64,000 nucleotides of DNA from Platerodrilus igneus (lineage: Eukaryota > Arthropoda > Insecta > Coleoptera > Lycidae). The notes under the pieces are model-generated. The model did no database searches. It was not told the origin of the DNA and was given only the letters and a program-made list of their open reading frames with translations. The position numbers and the translations under genes are program-made. Shown here in pieces: positions 44,830-55,052 of the stretch (positions within the stretch are counted from its first letter, which is position 1; each line of letters starts with the position of its first letter). The stretch is taken from positions 11,883,001-11,947,000 of the forward strand of contig JARFIW010001739.1 of the NCBI GenBank assembly GCA_036346225.1, in the 5' to 3' direction.

Positions 44830-45248
44830 TGTAGGGCGGTGAATAAGGCTATCGGAAATAAATAGCGATTGTTTCACCTTGTCCTTCGATATGCGCTGGT
44901 CGATTGCTTAATGTGTAATTATCTACTTGGTTGTGTAGCATGTCGTGAGATTACTGGGGACTGTAATACCAATAAACTCAGCCTTTTAATGAAAGGAATT
45001 GCAATTGACACACTACATTTATTTATTAACATGAAAAAAACTATTTACACGAAAAACAAGACATTTTGTTATGTAGCAGGAACGTCCTACGACACTGAAA
45101 ACTGAACAAGACCTGTTACTGAACTCGGATGGAGCCGTCCGAAGACAAGACTACCGATCATGAACGTAGAAACATTTGCATTCATAACTGTAGAATGCGT
45201 AAAGAGTGATACAAATTAAACTAATATATATTAATAAACGCTTTAACA
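44830..45248 (-). repeat. 5' LTR of the BEL/Pao element
   Basis: It is 419 bp and reads TGTTAAAGCG to CCGCCCTACA on the minus strand, TG...CA. It keeps the 66-bp block missing from the other LTR. Apart from the two indels the LTRs are close, so insertion is not ancient. Confidence 0.92.
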
Positions 45249-46770
45249 AATCCATTTGACTTTTTTTTTATCTTTTAGGTTCTCAAAGTCAAACTGCCTT
45301 TGTTCCGTTTCCTTTCTTCAAATTTTTTAATTTAAGAACGGTCTTCATAATTACGACGTTGTGGTTAGTGTCTATATCTGCTTCTGGGTAACTTCTACAG
45401 CCTTTTACTTGATTCTTAAACCATTGTCTAACAAGAATGTAATCTATTTGATATTTTCCTATATGTCTCGGCATCTTCCACGTGTATCGTCTTCTAGCAC
45501 GATGTTGAAATAATGTGTTCTTGATGATTAAATTGTTGTTGTCGCAAAATTCTACCAGTTTATTTACCCTGTCGTTTCTCGTGCCTAAACCAAATAAATC
45601 TACTACCAGTACTTGCCTACCCTCTCCAATCACTGCACTAAAATCCCCGTAATTATTACATTTTCATGTCCCTTTACGTACCTTCGTATGTATTCGATAT
45701 CTTTGTAGATCGTTTCCACCTCTTCGTCACTGTAGCTAGAAGTGTGCATGTATACTTCTATGATTACTGTATTTCCCGGTTTAGATTCTAATCTAACTAT
45801 GAGTACTCTTTCGTTCTTTTGTAGTAATTTTCTACAGTGTCCAATCTTTTTCGCATCTATCCCTCTGCCCGGTATGAATTACCCTTCAGTCTCCACTCCA
45901 AAAATCCCCCGTCTCTGGCCACCAAACTTTGTTGACTCCTACCTATGTCTAGTGCTAAGTTATCCATTTCAATTTTCAAGTTCTCTTGCCCACCTACTTG
46001 TTTCATACTTGTAACATTCCACGCTCCGACTCGAAAAATGTTTCCGACTCCTATCTGAACCTTCCAATCGCATCCTTCGGAGTAGTTCTCTCCCGGAGAT
46101 CCGAATGAGGAACTATTTTAACTACGCCCAAGGTCCCGGGTTCGAATCTCAATACGGTCCGCTTGAAAAATGTTATGCGAACATTTTTCACATAAATACA
46201 CCCTCGTTCGGATGAGAGGTAAAATGGAGGTCCCGTGTGTGAGTGTTGTCACGCACGTTAAAGACTCCTACCTTGCTTAGAACAGCAAGGGTTCTGCAAA
46301 ATTTCTAATTTTCCAAGTAAAAGAAACTCGCTTCCTGGCTAATGTAGTACCTTCGGGTGGAGCAATGGAAAATCACATGTAACGACTATTTTAACTCCGC
46401 AGTCTTTTACCCCTGAGAATGTCATCATGTTTATTACAATTTAAGTATGCTGTGTACTTGGTAGATAATGGGGTGGCTTCCCGTTGTCATCCACATCGCA
46501 GCAGTGTGTCTTAGAATGCCATACCGTTCGTTATGGTCTCTGCCACTCTAAGTACCCAAGGAACTGCTGCCTTCTTTTGGGGACCTGTCTTAGTCTGGTT
46601 CCTCACCAAAGATCCCACCAATTAGGTTATAACTTTGGTTCGGCTCTTTAGCTCATTGGAACACGCAAGCCGTTCCACTCGTTCTAGTAAACTAGAACTT
46701 CGTCAAGGTGCAGGTCGACTTGGAACGGATATAGGTTTATAACACGTCTAAATTCAATGGAAACTTGACG
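45249..46770 (-). mobile_element. RTE-like LINE, 5' UTR and endonuclease (interrupted by BEL and SINE)
   Basis: The APE-type endonuclease starts near 46060 on the minus strand (FRVGAWNVTSMKQVGGQENL, MDNLALDI), continues through several shifts, and is best preserved at 45633-45289: LFGLGTRNDRVNKLVEFCDN, RRRYTWKMPRHIGKYQIDYI and the Asp-rich HNVVIM end. This block is typical of RTE-related endonuclease/RT proteins. 46386-46770 is its 5' UTR, shown by alignment with 58610-58720 on the plus strand. A SINE splits the UTR, and BEL/Pao splits the coding region at 45248. Confidence 0.82.
46124..46385 (+). mobile_element. tRNA-derived SINE, 5'-truncated copy
   Basis: A B-box-like GGTCCCGGGTTCGAATCTC near the left end is followed by the family body: TCGTTCGGATGAGAGGTAAAATGG, GTGTTGTCACGCACGTTAAAGA, ...CTGGCTAATGTAGTACCTTC. 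ACTATTTTAACT flanks both sides (46112-46123 and 46386-46397), a perfect 12-bp TSD. The A-box half of the head is missing. The other two copies are in the opposite orientation. Confidence 0.88.
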
Positions 46771-47555
46771 TAACAATGAACTAAACATTTATAGATCTAT
46801 GCTTGCCAATAATCATCAAATTATTCAACAAACCTGGACGTGTAATAATATAAATATACCATTGTAATATAGAGTTTATTGCACAAATAACAGAAACTAT
46901 CCAGAAATTAAATATATTCTCTAAAATTTTATTAGTAATTACCAAGCTCCCATTTCTTTTGTTTTATTGAAGGTTGAGGATTTAGAAAATAAAACAAATC
47001 GCTTTTTAGCAAAAACTACTATTTATTAATACTTTATTTTATTTGTTTGTATTCATTTTACTTAATGTACTCGAAAAGCTTGCTTTTATACAAAGCTGCA
47101 GCAGAAGTGAATACGATTTTCCTGCTCGCTTGACAAATACGACAATTCGAATTACAGCAATACTACACTAAAACTACATCAAACATCCCAAGTTTCCTGC
47201 ATAGCCAATTAGAGTAGTATAAGTACCGCCATTTGAATTTTGACTCCATAATCAGATATATCTGCTGCAAGCACTTCAGAATAATTGGTTGAGTTTGTAG
47301 CTTTTAATAATAGCTTATGAAAGAACTCTGCTTATTAAAACTTTTACTTTATTAGACATGCGGTCTCCTTTATACAATTTTAATTCCAGCTAGGTCTTAC
47401 TTGAAGTGGGTTAATTTAAAATTTAAGTTTATAGCTTCCTCATAGCTATCGAAATATTACAATGAATTTGTTCCATTTGGTAGTAAAGCAATAAACTTCA
47501 GGAATCAAACTTACCGAAACACAGTATAAACTTAATGATTAATGATGAATATGTA
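46771..47555. other. No gene seen
   Basis: AT-rich sequence without a recognisable frame or repeat end; it may be unique DNA or old transposon debris. Confidence 0.45.
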
Positions 47556-49012
47556 CCAGGTTATCATAAATTAAGGGATATATTTTAAATCATTACAACT
47601 TTTTAATAAATTAAGTTAGTAACATAAAATAAACGAAATCTAGTTGCTTAATGAATGGGATTTTACCGTATCTATGAGAAACAAAAGCGTTGTCATAACA
47701 ATGTTGACACTAGTGTCAAAACGAAATTATTCAATTTGAAGTTTTATTTTGAAATTAAAACTCAAGTAAACGTTGAGTTCAAACGACTCAACTGTAATAA
47801 CATGGATTTACAAACAAGAATTGGTTTAGTTCAGTGCTATTATGAATCCGGCAGAAATTACACCGCTGGATTACGAAGATTTCGCACGAGAATGGGTTTG
47901 AGAGCGTGACCCTGTCAAATGAAAGCGTACCGCAATTTGATACAAAATTTGAAAGAACAGGGTCTGTAACTGACTTACCAAGATCAGGAAGACCAATAAT
48001 TAGTGATGTCCAAGTTGCAGAGGTTCTTCATGAAAATCAAGACATAGCCAGAAGCAATTCACTCGCAATCAGCACTGCAAATGCGATATCCAAGCGATTG
48101 CAAATGCCGTATACCACGGTTTGGAAAATTTTACGCAAAATTCTAAACATGTATCCATATAAACTGAAAATGCTGTTTGAATTAAAGGACGCAGATTTGG
48201 CTACTAGGTACGATTTTTTTGCGAGTAATGGCTCAGATGGAAATTGAACCCGAATGGTTATCCCGTATTTTATGGACAGATGAGGCACATTTTACTCTGA
48301 ATGGTGGAGTCAATACTCAAAACTGTAGAATCTGGTCTGCAGAAAATCCGCAACAAATCGTTCAAAAGGTCTTCATGACAAGAAAGTCACCGTTTGGTGC
48401 GGTTTTACAGCTGATTTTATTATTGGTCCGTATTTCTACGAGGAAATGCAGAATGGACAAGCCGTATCTGTAACTGTAAATGGTGAACGATACTTGCAAA
48501 TGTTACAAAATTATGTTATTCCACAGCTGCAAAACGAGCACTACGGAATTGAAAACATCATTTTATGCAGGATGGAGCACCCCGCACATTTTCGACCAGT
48601 CAAAGAATTGTTAACCAACGTTTTCAAGATCGCGTGTTAAGCAGACATTTCGTAAATTCATGGCCACCAAGATCACCTGATCTAAACCCAGCGGATTACT
48701 GGCTGTGGGGTTATTTAAAAGTTTAGTGTTTAGAAGACGACCAACTACGCTACAAGAATTAAAAGACAGTATTACGGAGCAAATTGGTACAATTCAACCA
48801 GAAATGTTACGAAATGCTGTGTACAATTTGGAGGTAAGGATGGTGATCTTACAACAACAAAATGGAGGTCATATTGAGCAATTGCCGTAACCTGTTTTGG
48901 GCATACTAAATCCCATTTCATAAGCAATTAGATTTCATTTATTTCTTGTTATTAACTTAATTTGTTAAAAAGTTATCATAATTTAAAATATATCCCTTAC
49001 TTTATGATAACC
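47556..49012 (+). mobile_element. Tc1/mariner-superfamily element, copy A
   Basis: Imperfect terminal inverted repeats of about 105 bp start CCAGGTTATCATAAATTAAG on the left and, reverse-complemented, AGGTTATCATAAAGTAAG on the right. TA dinucleotides abut both ends (47554-47555 and 49013-49014), as expected for this superfamily. One broken transposase lies between. The copy at 52131-53533 is nearly identical and inverted. Confidence 0.92.
47802..48890 (+). pseudogene. Mariner-type transposase, copy A (frameshifted, DD41D-like)
   Basis: The likely start is ATG 47802 (MDLQTRIGLVQCYYESGRNY). After a shift near 47909 the DNA-binding region has TGSVTDLPRSGRPIISDVQV and the helix PYTTVWKILRKIL. 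The catalytic core has LWTDEAHFTLNGGV (first Asp), QDGAP (second Asp, out of frame with its left side) and SPDLNPADYWLWG (third Asp). The last two lie about 40-41 residues apart, against 34 in mariner proper. At least three shifts make it inactive, but no catalytic residue is lost. Confidence 0.88.
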
Positions 49013-49408
49013 TTATATTATGCAAAACTGTGGAACCTATAAATTCCTTATAACAAAAACCTTACTGTAAGCACGCATAAATAACTCCACACAACTGAAT
49101 TGAAATAATAAAATAAATTTTGGTTGTTGTAGTTCTTGAATAAAACTTTTTAAAAAGACACCTCCTAGGACACAAAATCTATCTAGCACAGAGGAAACAA
49201 ATTCCAGAAAAGCACTAGTATTTCCAAAATCGAAAAAATGCTAACCGTGAATTTTAATTCTTTGCTGGAATAGAACCCAAAGATTGAAAAAGGTACAAGC
49301 TCGATCAAGTTTAACACCAAAGGAGAGCTATAAAAGGAACAATCAAATTATATCGAGTACTTAGTTCATTTTCCTTTACTATTTTTTTACAATTACATAT
49401 TGATTTCA
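49013..49408 (+). other. Possible leader/LTR remnant of the downstream gypsy element
   Basis: A promoter-like GAGCTATAAAAGGAAC (near 49326-49341) is followed about 30 bases later by TACTTAGTTCATT. After the hAT insertion (49417-54186) the sequence resumes and runs within about 190 bp into a gypsy gag, so this may be that element's LTR. No second LTR lies in the window to confirm it. Confidence 0.35.
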
Positions 49409-49416
49409 GTAAATAA

Positions 49417-49556
49417 TCGGGATGGACTCGGGCCGGACTTTTAATAAGCCCGGCCCGGCCCGACGCAGAAAACTAACCGGCCCGGCCCGAGGCCCGACCC
49501 GAAATGAAAATTGACGAACTGGCCATGCGGGACGGGCCGGACCGGCCCGAATGAGA
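49417..49556. repeat. Left GGCCC-rich subterminal repeat
   Basis: GCCCGGCCCGG words and variants dominate about 140 bp in an otherwise AT-rich window, in inverse arrangement to the right end at 53996-54186. Confidence 0.85.
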
Positions 49557-49659
49557 AGATATTTTTTTCTGTAGTGTTCAACAAGTAACTATCACTCTTT
49601 TGTTTAATTTAAGAGTATAATGATTTTGAATTACAATCAAGATACTTGTGGAACATACC

Positions 49660-49961
49660 GTTCATTTACATTTCCAATGCTCCACCAGAAGGTACTACAT
49701 TGGCCAGGAGGCGAGTTTATTTGTTGCCTGGAAATTTAGAATTTTGCCGCACCCTTGCCGTTCCAGGCAAGGTAGGAATCTTTAACGTGTGTGACAACAC
49801 TCACACACGGGACCTCCATTTAACCTCTCATCCGAACGAGGGCGTAATTTTTGTGAAAAATGCTCACCTGCCATTTTTCAAGCAGTCAGCCGTGTCGGGT
49901 TTCGAACCTAGGACCTTGGGATCCGTAGTCTTACGCTTACTACATTGATCCACGGTGACGC
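49660..49961 (-). mobile_element. tRNA-derived SINE, full length, in the hAT-like element
   Basis: On the minus strand it starts GCGTCACCGTGGATCAATGT (A-box region) and has TAGGTTCGAAACC (B box), then the body shared with the other copies (CTCATCCGAACGAGGGCGTA on the plus strand), ending GGAAATGTAAATGAAC. TSDs are CTTGTGGAACATACC (49645-49659) and CTTGTGAAACATACC (49962-49976), 15 bp with one mismatch. Length is 302 bp. It has no coding capacity; the short frame at 49646-49948 is incidental. Confidence 0.92.
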
Positions 49962-50027
49962 CTTGTGAAACATACCGTAGTATATCATTTGATTTTTGAT
50001 TTTGCTACGTACATAGACGTAACTGGA

Positions 50028-50965
50028 AAAAAGTAAATACCAGGATAACTATTAAACGCGGAGAGTGGGGGGATTCGCCTACATACCAAAAAGAAACAAA
50101 AAACACATCGCCAACGATTATCTATTAACAAATAAAAATAAATAACGGATTCTGTACAAACAAGCAAGAGCAATAAATTAAGCGTTACTATTTGAAAGCA
50201 AACAGTTAGGTGATATGAACAATCTAGTACATTAGATACGAAGTGCGCATCTCGTATTTACACAAAATAAAATTAATCAGTAGTAAATAAACCTGTGAGA
50301 GCTTTTGTCAAGCGTTTTTAAAGTTTCACCTAATACTTTTTGTAAAATAACTAATTAGTAGGAAAGAAATAACGTGTAGGAGCTTTTGTCAGACATCTTT
50401 TAAATCGTACATGGTACCGTTTATAAAAAAACCAATCAGTACAAAGGAATAAGCGTGTGTCTGTTCAATATTTTTAACACAGGTAAATCACACATGTAGA
50501 GCGATAATATCGATTAGCAGCAACGATCAATAGTTCTACAATGTGACGTTTTTGCCACATAACTACACCAAACGTTAATATGGAATATCCCATTGACACA
50601 TACAAAAGAAAACGAGTTGCATACCTGTAGATGTCCGGATACTTAGCTTAAAAACCGTCGGGGGTAAGTCAATAAGGAAACGCTGCGGTATTCAGGATCC
50701 ATTCACCCTGCCATCGTAACTACAGCAACGATCTACGGACAAAAGCAGTTGGTCTACAGAAAGGAAGAACCTATTTGGCCTCCAGCTAAAAAAAGCAATC
50801 CACGCAAGACACCTAGTTGTCGAACAGAAAATAAACAGACGTGCATTGCTTTTGAAATACGGTGACAAATAATGTAGAAAATATGTCGACACACAAGTTG
50901 TACAAGCAAATTTAACAATAGTTCAAATAACACGAATTCGAACTGCAAATCCTCGCTTATCGAAG
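50028..50965 (+). repeat. Dispersed repeat, copy 2
   Basis: It aligns with 13560-14480 throughout. The internal unit of about 84 bp occurs three times here (roughly 50270-50500: GAGAGCTTTTGTCAAGC, GTAGGAGCTTTTGTCAGAC and a degenerate third) against two in copy 1. Non-coding. Confidence 0.7.
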
Positions 50966-52128
50966 CGCGAAAACCCGGGTTTTGTCGGATAGTGTGAGAC
51001 CTTATTTCAACAAGTCTTTACATTGAAACAATAAAGAAAACCATTATAGGCGCTCGTAATGTATACTAAGATAGCGGGTACCTGAAACAGGATATAACTA
51101 TTTAGTTGTTGCATAAACTTGTCGTTTCAAAGCAACTAGATTTAAGTTGAGGAATTTATTCGAAAGCGTGTTTATTATTAATTATGTTGAAAGGTTTAAC
51201 AGTAGAAACAGAATTTATTCCAGGGGGTATTGAATTAATAAGGGAGAAAGATAGGGTAATTAATTTATGCTGAAAATAAACGTAACAATTCTTTAAAAAA
51301 TCCTAGAAATAGGTAACAAAGGTACAAAATGTTTAGCAATTTTCAATGTTTATGAAATTGTACGCTTAAGGTACCTTACAACCTTTATAATAAATTTGCG
51401 TCCGCTTTATTTTGTCGTTCCTACTTCAAAAATTTTTACTAAAATTACCTACTTAAAATTAGGGAGTTATTGCAAACTCATTCAAAGCAGACTTTATTAA
51501 AAGAATCTTCAAATAAAGTATCCTTTTTTAAAAGTTTGCATCCAATCTAAAGGAGTGTTAGTGCAAGTGTTTTTTCCTTTACTCTTTATTCCGACATATA
51601 TGTTTAGTATTCTATATCTATAGGTTATGTTGTAAAAATGAATAAAGAATTAATCTCTTTTATGATAAGGTGACCTATAATACATGTTTAACTATATTGG
51701 AAAAAATCAAAGAAATTGTATTCACACAAAAATGAACCTTCTTTTGTTATTTGAGTCTTTTATTTCCCACAGATTCGATAACATTTGTATGTGTTGTCAA
51801 AGTGTTTTCACGAAATACTTTTTGAGTTTACTTCAAAACACTGTTTTTACTTCTTCGCAAGCATATAGCACACCTGTTTTCAAAAGGGAGCGTTGACGTT
51901 ATACATCTTTTTCGTGTTATAAACTTGGACATTATATTTTTAAATTTAATTACGGAAACAACACTACAAAAAACCATTTATTTTGCTATATTTATACAAA
52001 AAGCAGACAATTAAATGTAAGTTTGTGCGTTAGGCATTTGGCATATGTCAAAATTAAAGCGCCTTAAATAAAAGCATTCCCTGCCTGAATTTAAATTAAA
52101 TAAAGGTGTCCTGTATTTTAATAAAGTA
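50966..52128. other. Interior of the hAT-like element, no gene seen
   Basis: AT-rich, with short frames only. The frame 51684-51896 has no recognisable motif. Sequence beyond the dispersed repeat may be native to the hAT-like element. Confidence 0.4.
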
Positions 52129-52130
52129 TA

Positions 52131-53533
52131 AGGTTATCATAAAGTAAGGGATATATTTTAAATTATGATAACTTTTTAACAAATTAAGTTAATAACAAGA
52201 AATAAATGAAATCTAATTGCTTATGAAATAGGATTTAGTATGCCCAAAACAGGTTACGGCAATTGCTCAATATGACCTCCATTTTGTTGTTGTAAGATCA
52301 CCATCCTTACCTCCAAATTGTACACAGCATTTCGTAACATTTCTGGTTGAATTGTACCAATTTGCTCCGTAATACTGTCTTTTAATTCTTGTAGCGTAGT
52401 TGGTCGTCTTCTAAACACTAAACTTTTAAATAACCCCACAGCCAGTAATCCGCTGGGTTTAGATCAGGTGATCTTGGTGGCCATGAATTTACGAAATGTC
52501 TGCTTAACACGCGATCTTGAAAAATGATGTTTTCAATTCCGTAGTGCTCGTTTTGCAGCTGTGGAATAACATAATTTTGTAACATTTGCAAGTATCGTTC
52601 ACCATTTACAGTTACAGATACGGCTTGTCCATTCTGCATTTCCTCGTAGAAATACGGACCAATAATAAAATCAGCTGTAAAACCGCACCAAACGGTGACT
52701 TTCTTGTCATGAAGACCTTTTTGAACGATTTGTTGCGGATTATCTGCAGACCAGATTCTACAGTTTTGAGTATTGACTCCACCATTCAGAGTAAAATGTG
52801 CCTCATCTGTCCATAAAATACGGGATAACCATTCGGGTTCAATTTCCATCTGAGCCATTACTCGCAAAGAAAAATTGTACCTAGTAGCCAAATCTGCGTC
52901 CTTTAATTCAAACAGCATTTTCAGTTTATATGGATACATGTTTAGAATTTTGCGTAAAATTTTCCAAACCGTGGTATACGGCATTTGCAATCGCTTGGAT
53001 ATCGCATTTGCACTGCTGATTGCGAGTGAATTGCTTCTGGCTATGTCTTGATTTTCATGAAGAACCTCTGCAACTTGGACATCACTAATTATTGGTCTTC
53101 CTGATCTTGGTAAGTCAGTTACAGACCCTGTTCTTTCAAATTTTTGTATCAAATTGCGGTACGCTTTCATTTGACAGGGTCACGCTCTCAAACCCATTCT
53201 CGTGCGAAATCTTCGTAATCCAGCGGTGTAATTTCTGCCGGATTCATAATAGCACTGAACTAAACCAATTCTTGTTTGTAAATCCATGTTATTACAGTTG
53301 AGTCGTTTGAACTCAACGTTTACTTGAGTTTTAATTTCAAAATAAAACTTCAAATTGAATCATTTCGTTTTGACACTAGTGTCAACATTGTTATGACAAC
53401 GCTTTTGTTTCTCATAGATACGGTAAAATCCCATTCATTAAGCAACTAGATTTCGTTTATTTTATGTTACTAACTTAATTTATTAAAAAGTTGTAATGAT
53501 TTAAAATATATCCCTTACTTTATGATAACCTGG
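52131..53533 (-). mobile_element. Tc1/mariner-superfamily element, copy B
   Basis: Same inverted repeats as copy A in reverse: AGGTTATCATAAAG at the left and ...GATAACCTGG at the right, with TA at 52129-52130 and 53534-53535. It differs from copy A by few substitutions and one internal deletion of about 59 bp. Confidence 0.93.
52254..53287 (-). pseudogene. Mariner-type transposase, copy B (second catalytic Asp deleted)
   Basis: The start is ATG 53287. The main frame 53170-52418 (250 residues) is open from FERTGSVTDLPRSGRP through LWTDEAHFTLNGGV to SPDLNPADYWLWGYLK. Between NEHYGIENIIF and QDRVLSRHF about 20 residues are missing, including the QDGAP block of copy A, so the second catalytic Asp is gone. 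The deletion lies between TTTT repeats. The C-terminal piece 52439-52254 follows after one stop. Confidence 0.9.
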
Positions 53534-53535
53534 TA

Positions 53536-53995
53536 CAAACATTAAAGGTGTAATTGCGCATGTGTAAAAGTCAAATAAGAGAAAGCTTTATTAAAAAATT
53601 GGTAAAATGAACGTTGCAGCAACTCTCTAGTGTTTTAGGCTGTAGACATAAATTATTCACGCGATTGATAATATCGACGTTCGCCGCATGATTGAAATTT
53701 GAAGTATATACATATACATAGTATAAATCGTGCAAACTTTTGAATTATGAATAAATCACCTAGTTTGATGTTCCTGGGCATTTTTAACTTGCCTAAAGTA
53801 CAACATGAGGAACATTAAATAGGACTAGAAAAAATATTTGGTATAAGAAGTGAGTTATAGTATCACGTCTCCTTTACACTAAACAAGACGAAAAACTGAT
53901 TATTAATAGGTTGATGAAGACACTATGTGAAAATATAATTAAGAACGTTTACTTACTCAATGTGAGATAGAAGTGAATCGACGATGGAGTATCTA
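53536..53995. other. Interior of the hAT-like element, no gene seen
   Basis: AT-rich sequence between mariner copy B and the right GGCCC repeat, with no recognisable feature. Confidence 0.4.
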
Positions 53996-54186
53996 CTCGT
54001 GCGTTTTTCGGCCCGAAAAGATCGGGCCGGCCCCAGTCCTTTGGCCCGGCCCGGCCCAAAAACAGATGGGCCTGGCCCGGGCCCGACCCGAATAAAATAG
54101 TCAATGGCCCGGCCCGGATTCGAGTCCGAAATCGGGCTGGGTCCGGGCCGGGCCGGCCCAAAAGCCCGACCCCGAGACCATCCCTA
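53996..54186. repeat. Right GGCCC-rich subterminal repeat
   Basis: About 190 bp of GGCCC, GGGCC and CCCGA words ending in the terminal repeat. The Pro/Gly/Arg-rich frame 54161-53949 is an artefact of it. Confidence 0.85.
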
Positions 54187-54379
54187 GTAAATAAGAATTG
54201 ACAAAAAAAGTTTTATGTAAATTTTATTGTTGTAACAAGTGTTCAGTGAATACTTAAAGTTATTGAAATATCGAAGTGTAAGCAAACAAATCCCTATATA
54301 ATTTTACTGAAAATTTGACTAGAGAAATAGGGAATAATAATTCAAACAAAATGAATTCAGTTAAGTTAATGTTATACAT

Positions 54380-54830
54380 AGATTCGATTCCTACATATAA
54401 CGGTAATAAAGTCATGCTATTTACATTCATTACAGTCTGCAAAATATTTTTATAAACTTTTACAAACAAGGAGAAATAGAAAGGAATATGTGGTTACTAA
54501 GATTAATTTTAACTAAATTAACAGCAGAGCCATAGCATTAATAGTGAGCAGGGACGATTTAAATGACTCAGAAGATTACAAAAAACATTAATTGCTTATT
54601 TTAGCGATCAACTTAAACCCGACAATGTACAGAAACGAAACTTTCTAAGAGCTATTTGATCAAGAAATAAAAGACTATAGTGGTTAAATTATGCCCAAAG
54701 ATATGAATAATTATACAAATCCAAGTAATAACTACGAGACAAATTACGCAAAAAATGGCGAATGTAACGACCCTTACGAAAATTGCGAACATGGCGGTAA
54801 AGAAAATGCGTACTAAAATTTTTCTTTGGA
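54380..54830 (+). pseudogene. gag: Gag of the second 17.6-like element (broken)
   Basis: IDSIPTYNGNKVMLFTFITV near 54385 corresponds to the IPTFNGE start at 9070. A later LIAYFSDQ near 54595 matches AYFGDQRN at 9270. The acidic tail (CNDPYENCEH) lies near 54770-54800. Several frames are involved, with stops throughout, and the middle of gag appears deleted. Confidence 0.75.
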
Positions 54831-54864
54831 CGGTCTTTTACACGATCACACCTAATCAACTTAA

Positions 54865-55052
54865 ATAATATAATTCAACACATTCTACTCTATATAGAAA
54901 TACCACAAGCAAAAATTAAATTATTAATTGATACAGGATCTTCAAAAACTTAAATTAACCCAAAAACTGTAGAAAATCACTACCCAGATTTTGTAGAAAG
55001 GTAACCTTCTAAAATCAATACAGCACACAAAACGGCACTACACAAATTTATT
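54865..55052 (+). pseudogene. pro: Protease of the second 17.6-like element, 5' part
   Basis: Translation gives LYIEIPQAKIKLLIDTGSSK with the catalytic Asp-Thr-Gly, then a stop, then NTAHKTALHKFI. After the foldback element the next codons (GCC AAT ATA CCG) continue at 56796 in the same frame. Confidence 0.85.

Larger units (their letters stand above)
38460..45248 (-). mobile_element. BEL/Pao LTR retrotransposon, near complete
   Basis: The element is 6.79 kb with two LTRs that read TGTTAAAGCG... to ...CGCCCTACA on the minus strand, and a TSD of 5 bp (AATTC at 38455-38459, AATCC at 45249-45253, one mismatch). It lies inside the LINE frame, which resumes exactly across the insertion. Domains in order on the minus strand are Gag, zinc knuckles, protease, RT, RNase H, integrase and the C-terminal BEL domain. 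All are recognisable, but stops and shifts break the polyprotein. Confidence 0.93.
49417..54186. mobile_element. Large hAT-like element with GGCCC-rich ends, perfect TSD
   Basis: The left end reads TCGGGATGGACTCGGG and the right end, reverse-complemented, TAGGGATGGTCTCGGG. GTAAATAA abuts both ends (49409-49416 and 54187-54194), the 8-bp TSD of hAT elements. Inside each end is 120-190 bp of degenerate GGCCC/CCCGA repeats. The 4.77-kb interior has no transposase that I can see; it holds a SINE, a dispersed repeat and a mariner, all probably later arrivals. Without the SINE and the mariner it would be about 3 kb, a non-autonomous element. Confidence 0.8.

Noticed and set aside
45742..46014. Plus-strand 90-residue frame
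   Set aside because: Antisense shadow of the LINE endonuclease.
46124..46160. tRNA gene at the SINE head
   Set aside because: Only a B-box-like segment is present, no cloverleaf can be closed, and it is bounded by a SINE TSD.
49646..49948. Conserved 75-100-residue frame shared by 49646-49948 and 61801-62028
   Set aside because: Both lie antisense within SINE copies; conservation is that of the repeat.
53949..54161. Collagen-like Gly/Pro/Arg-rich protein
   Set aside because: Translation of the GGCCC subterminal repeat.
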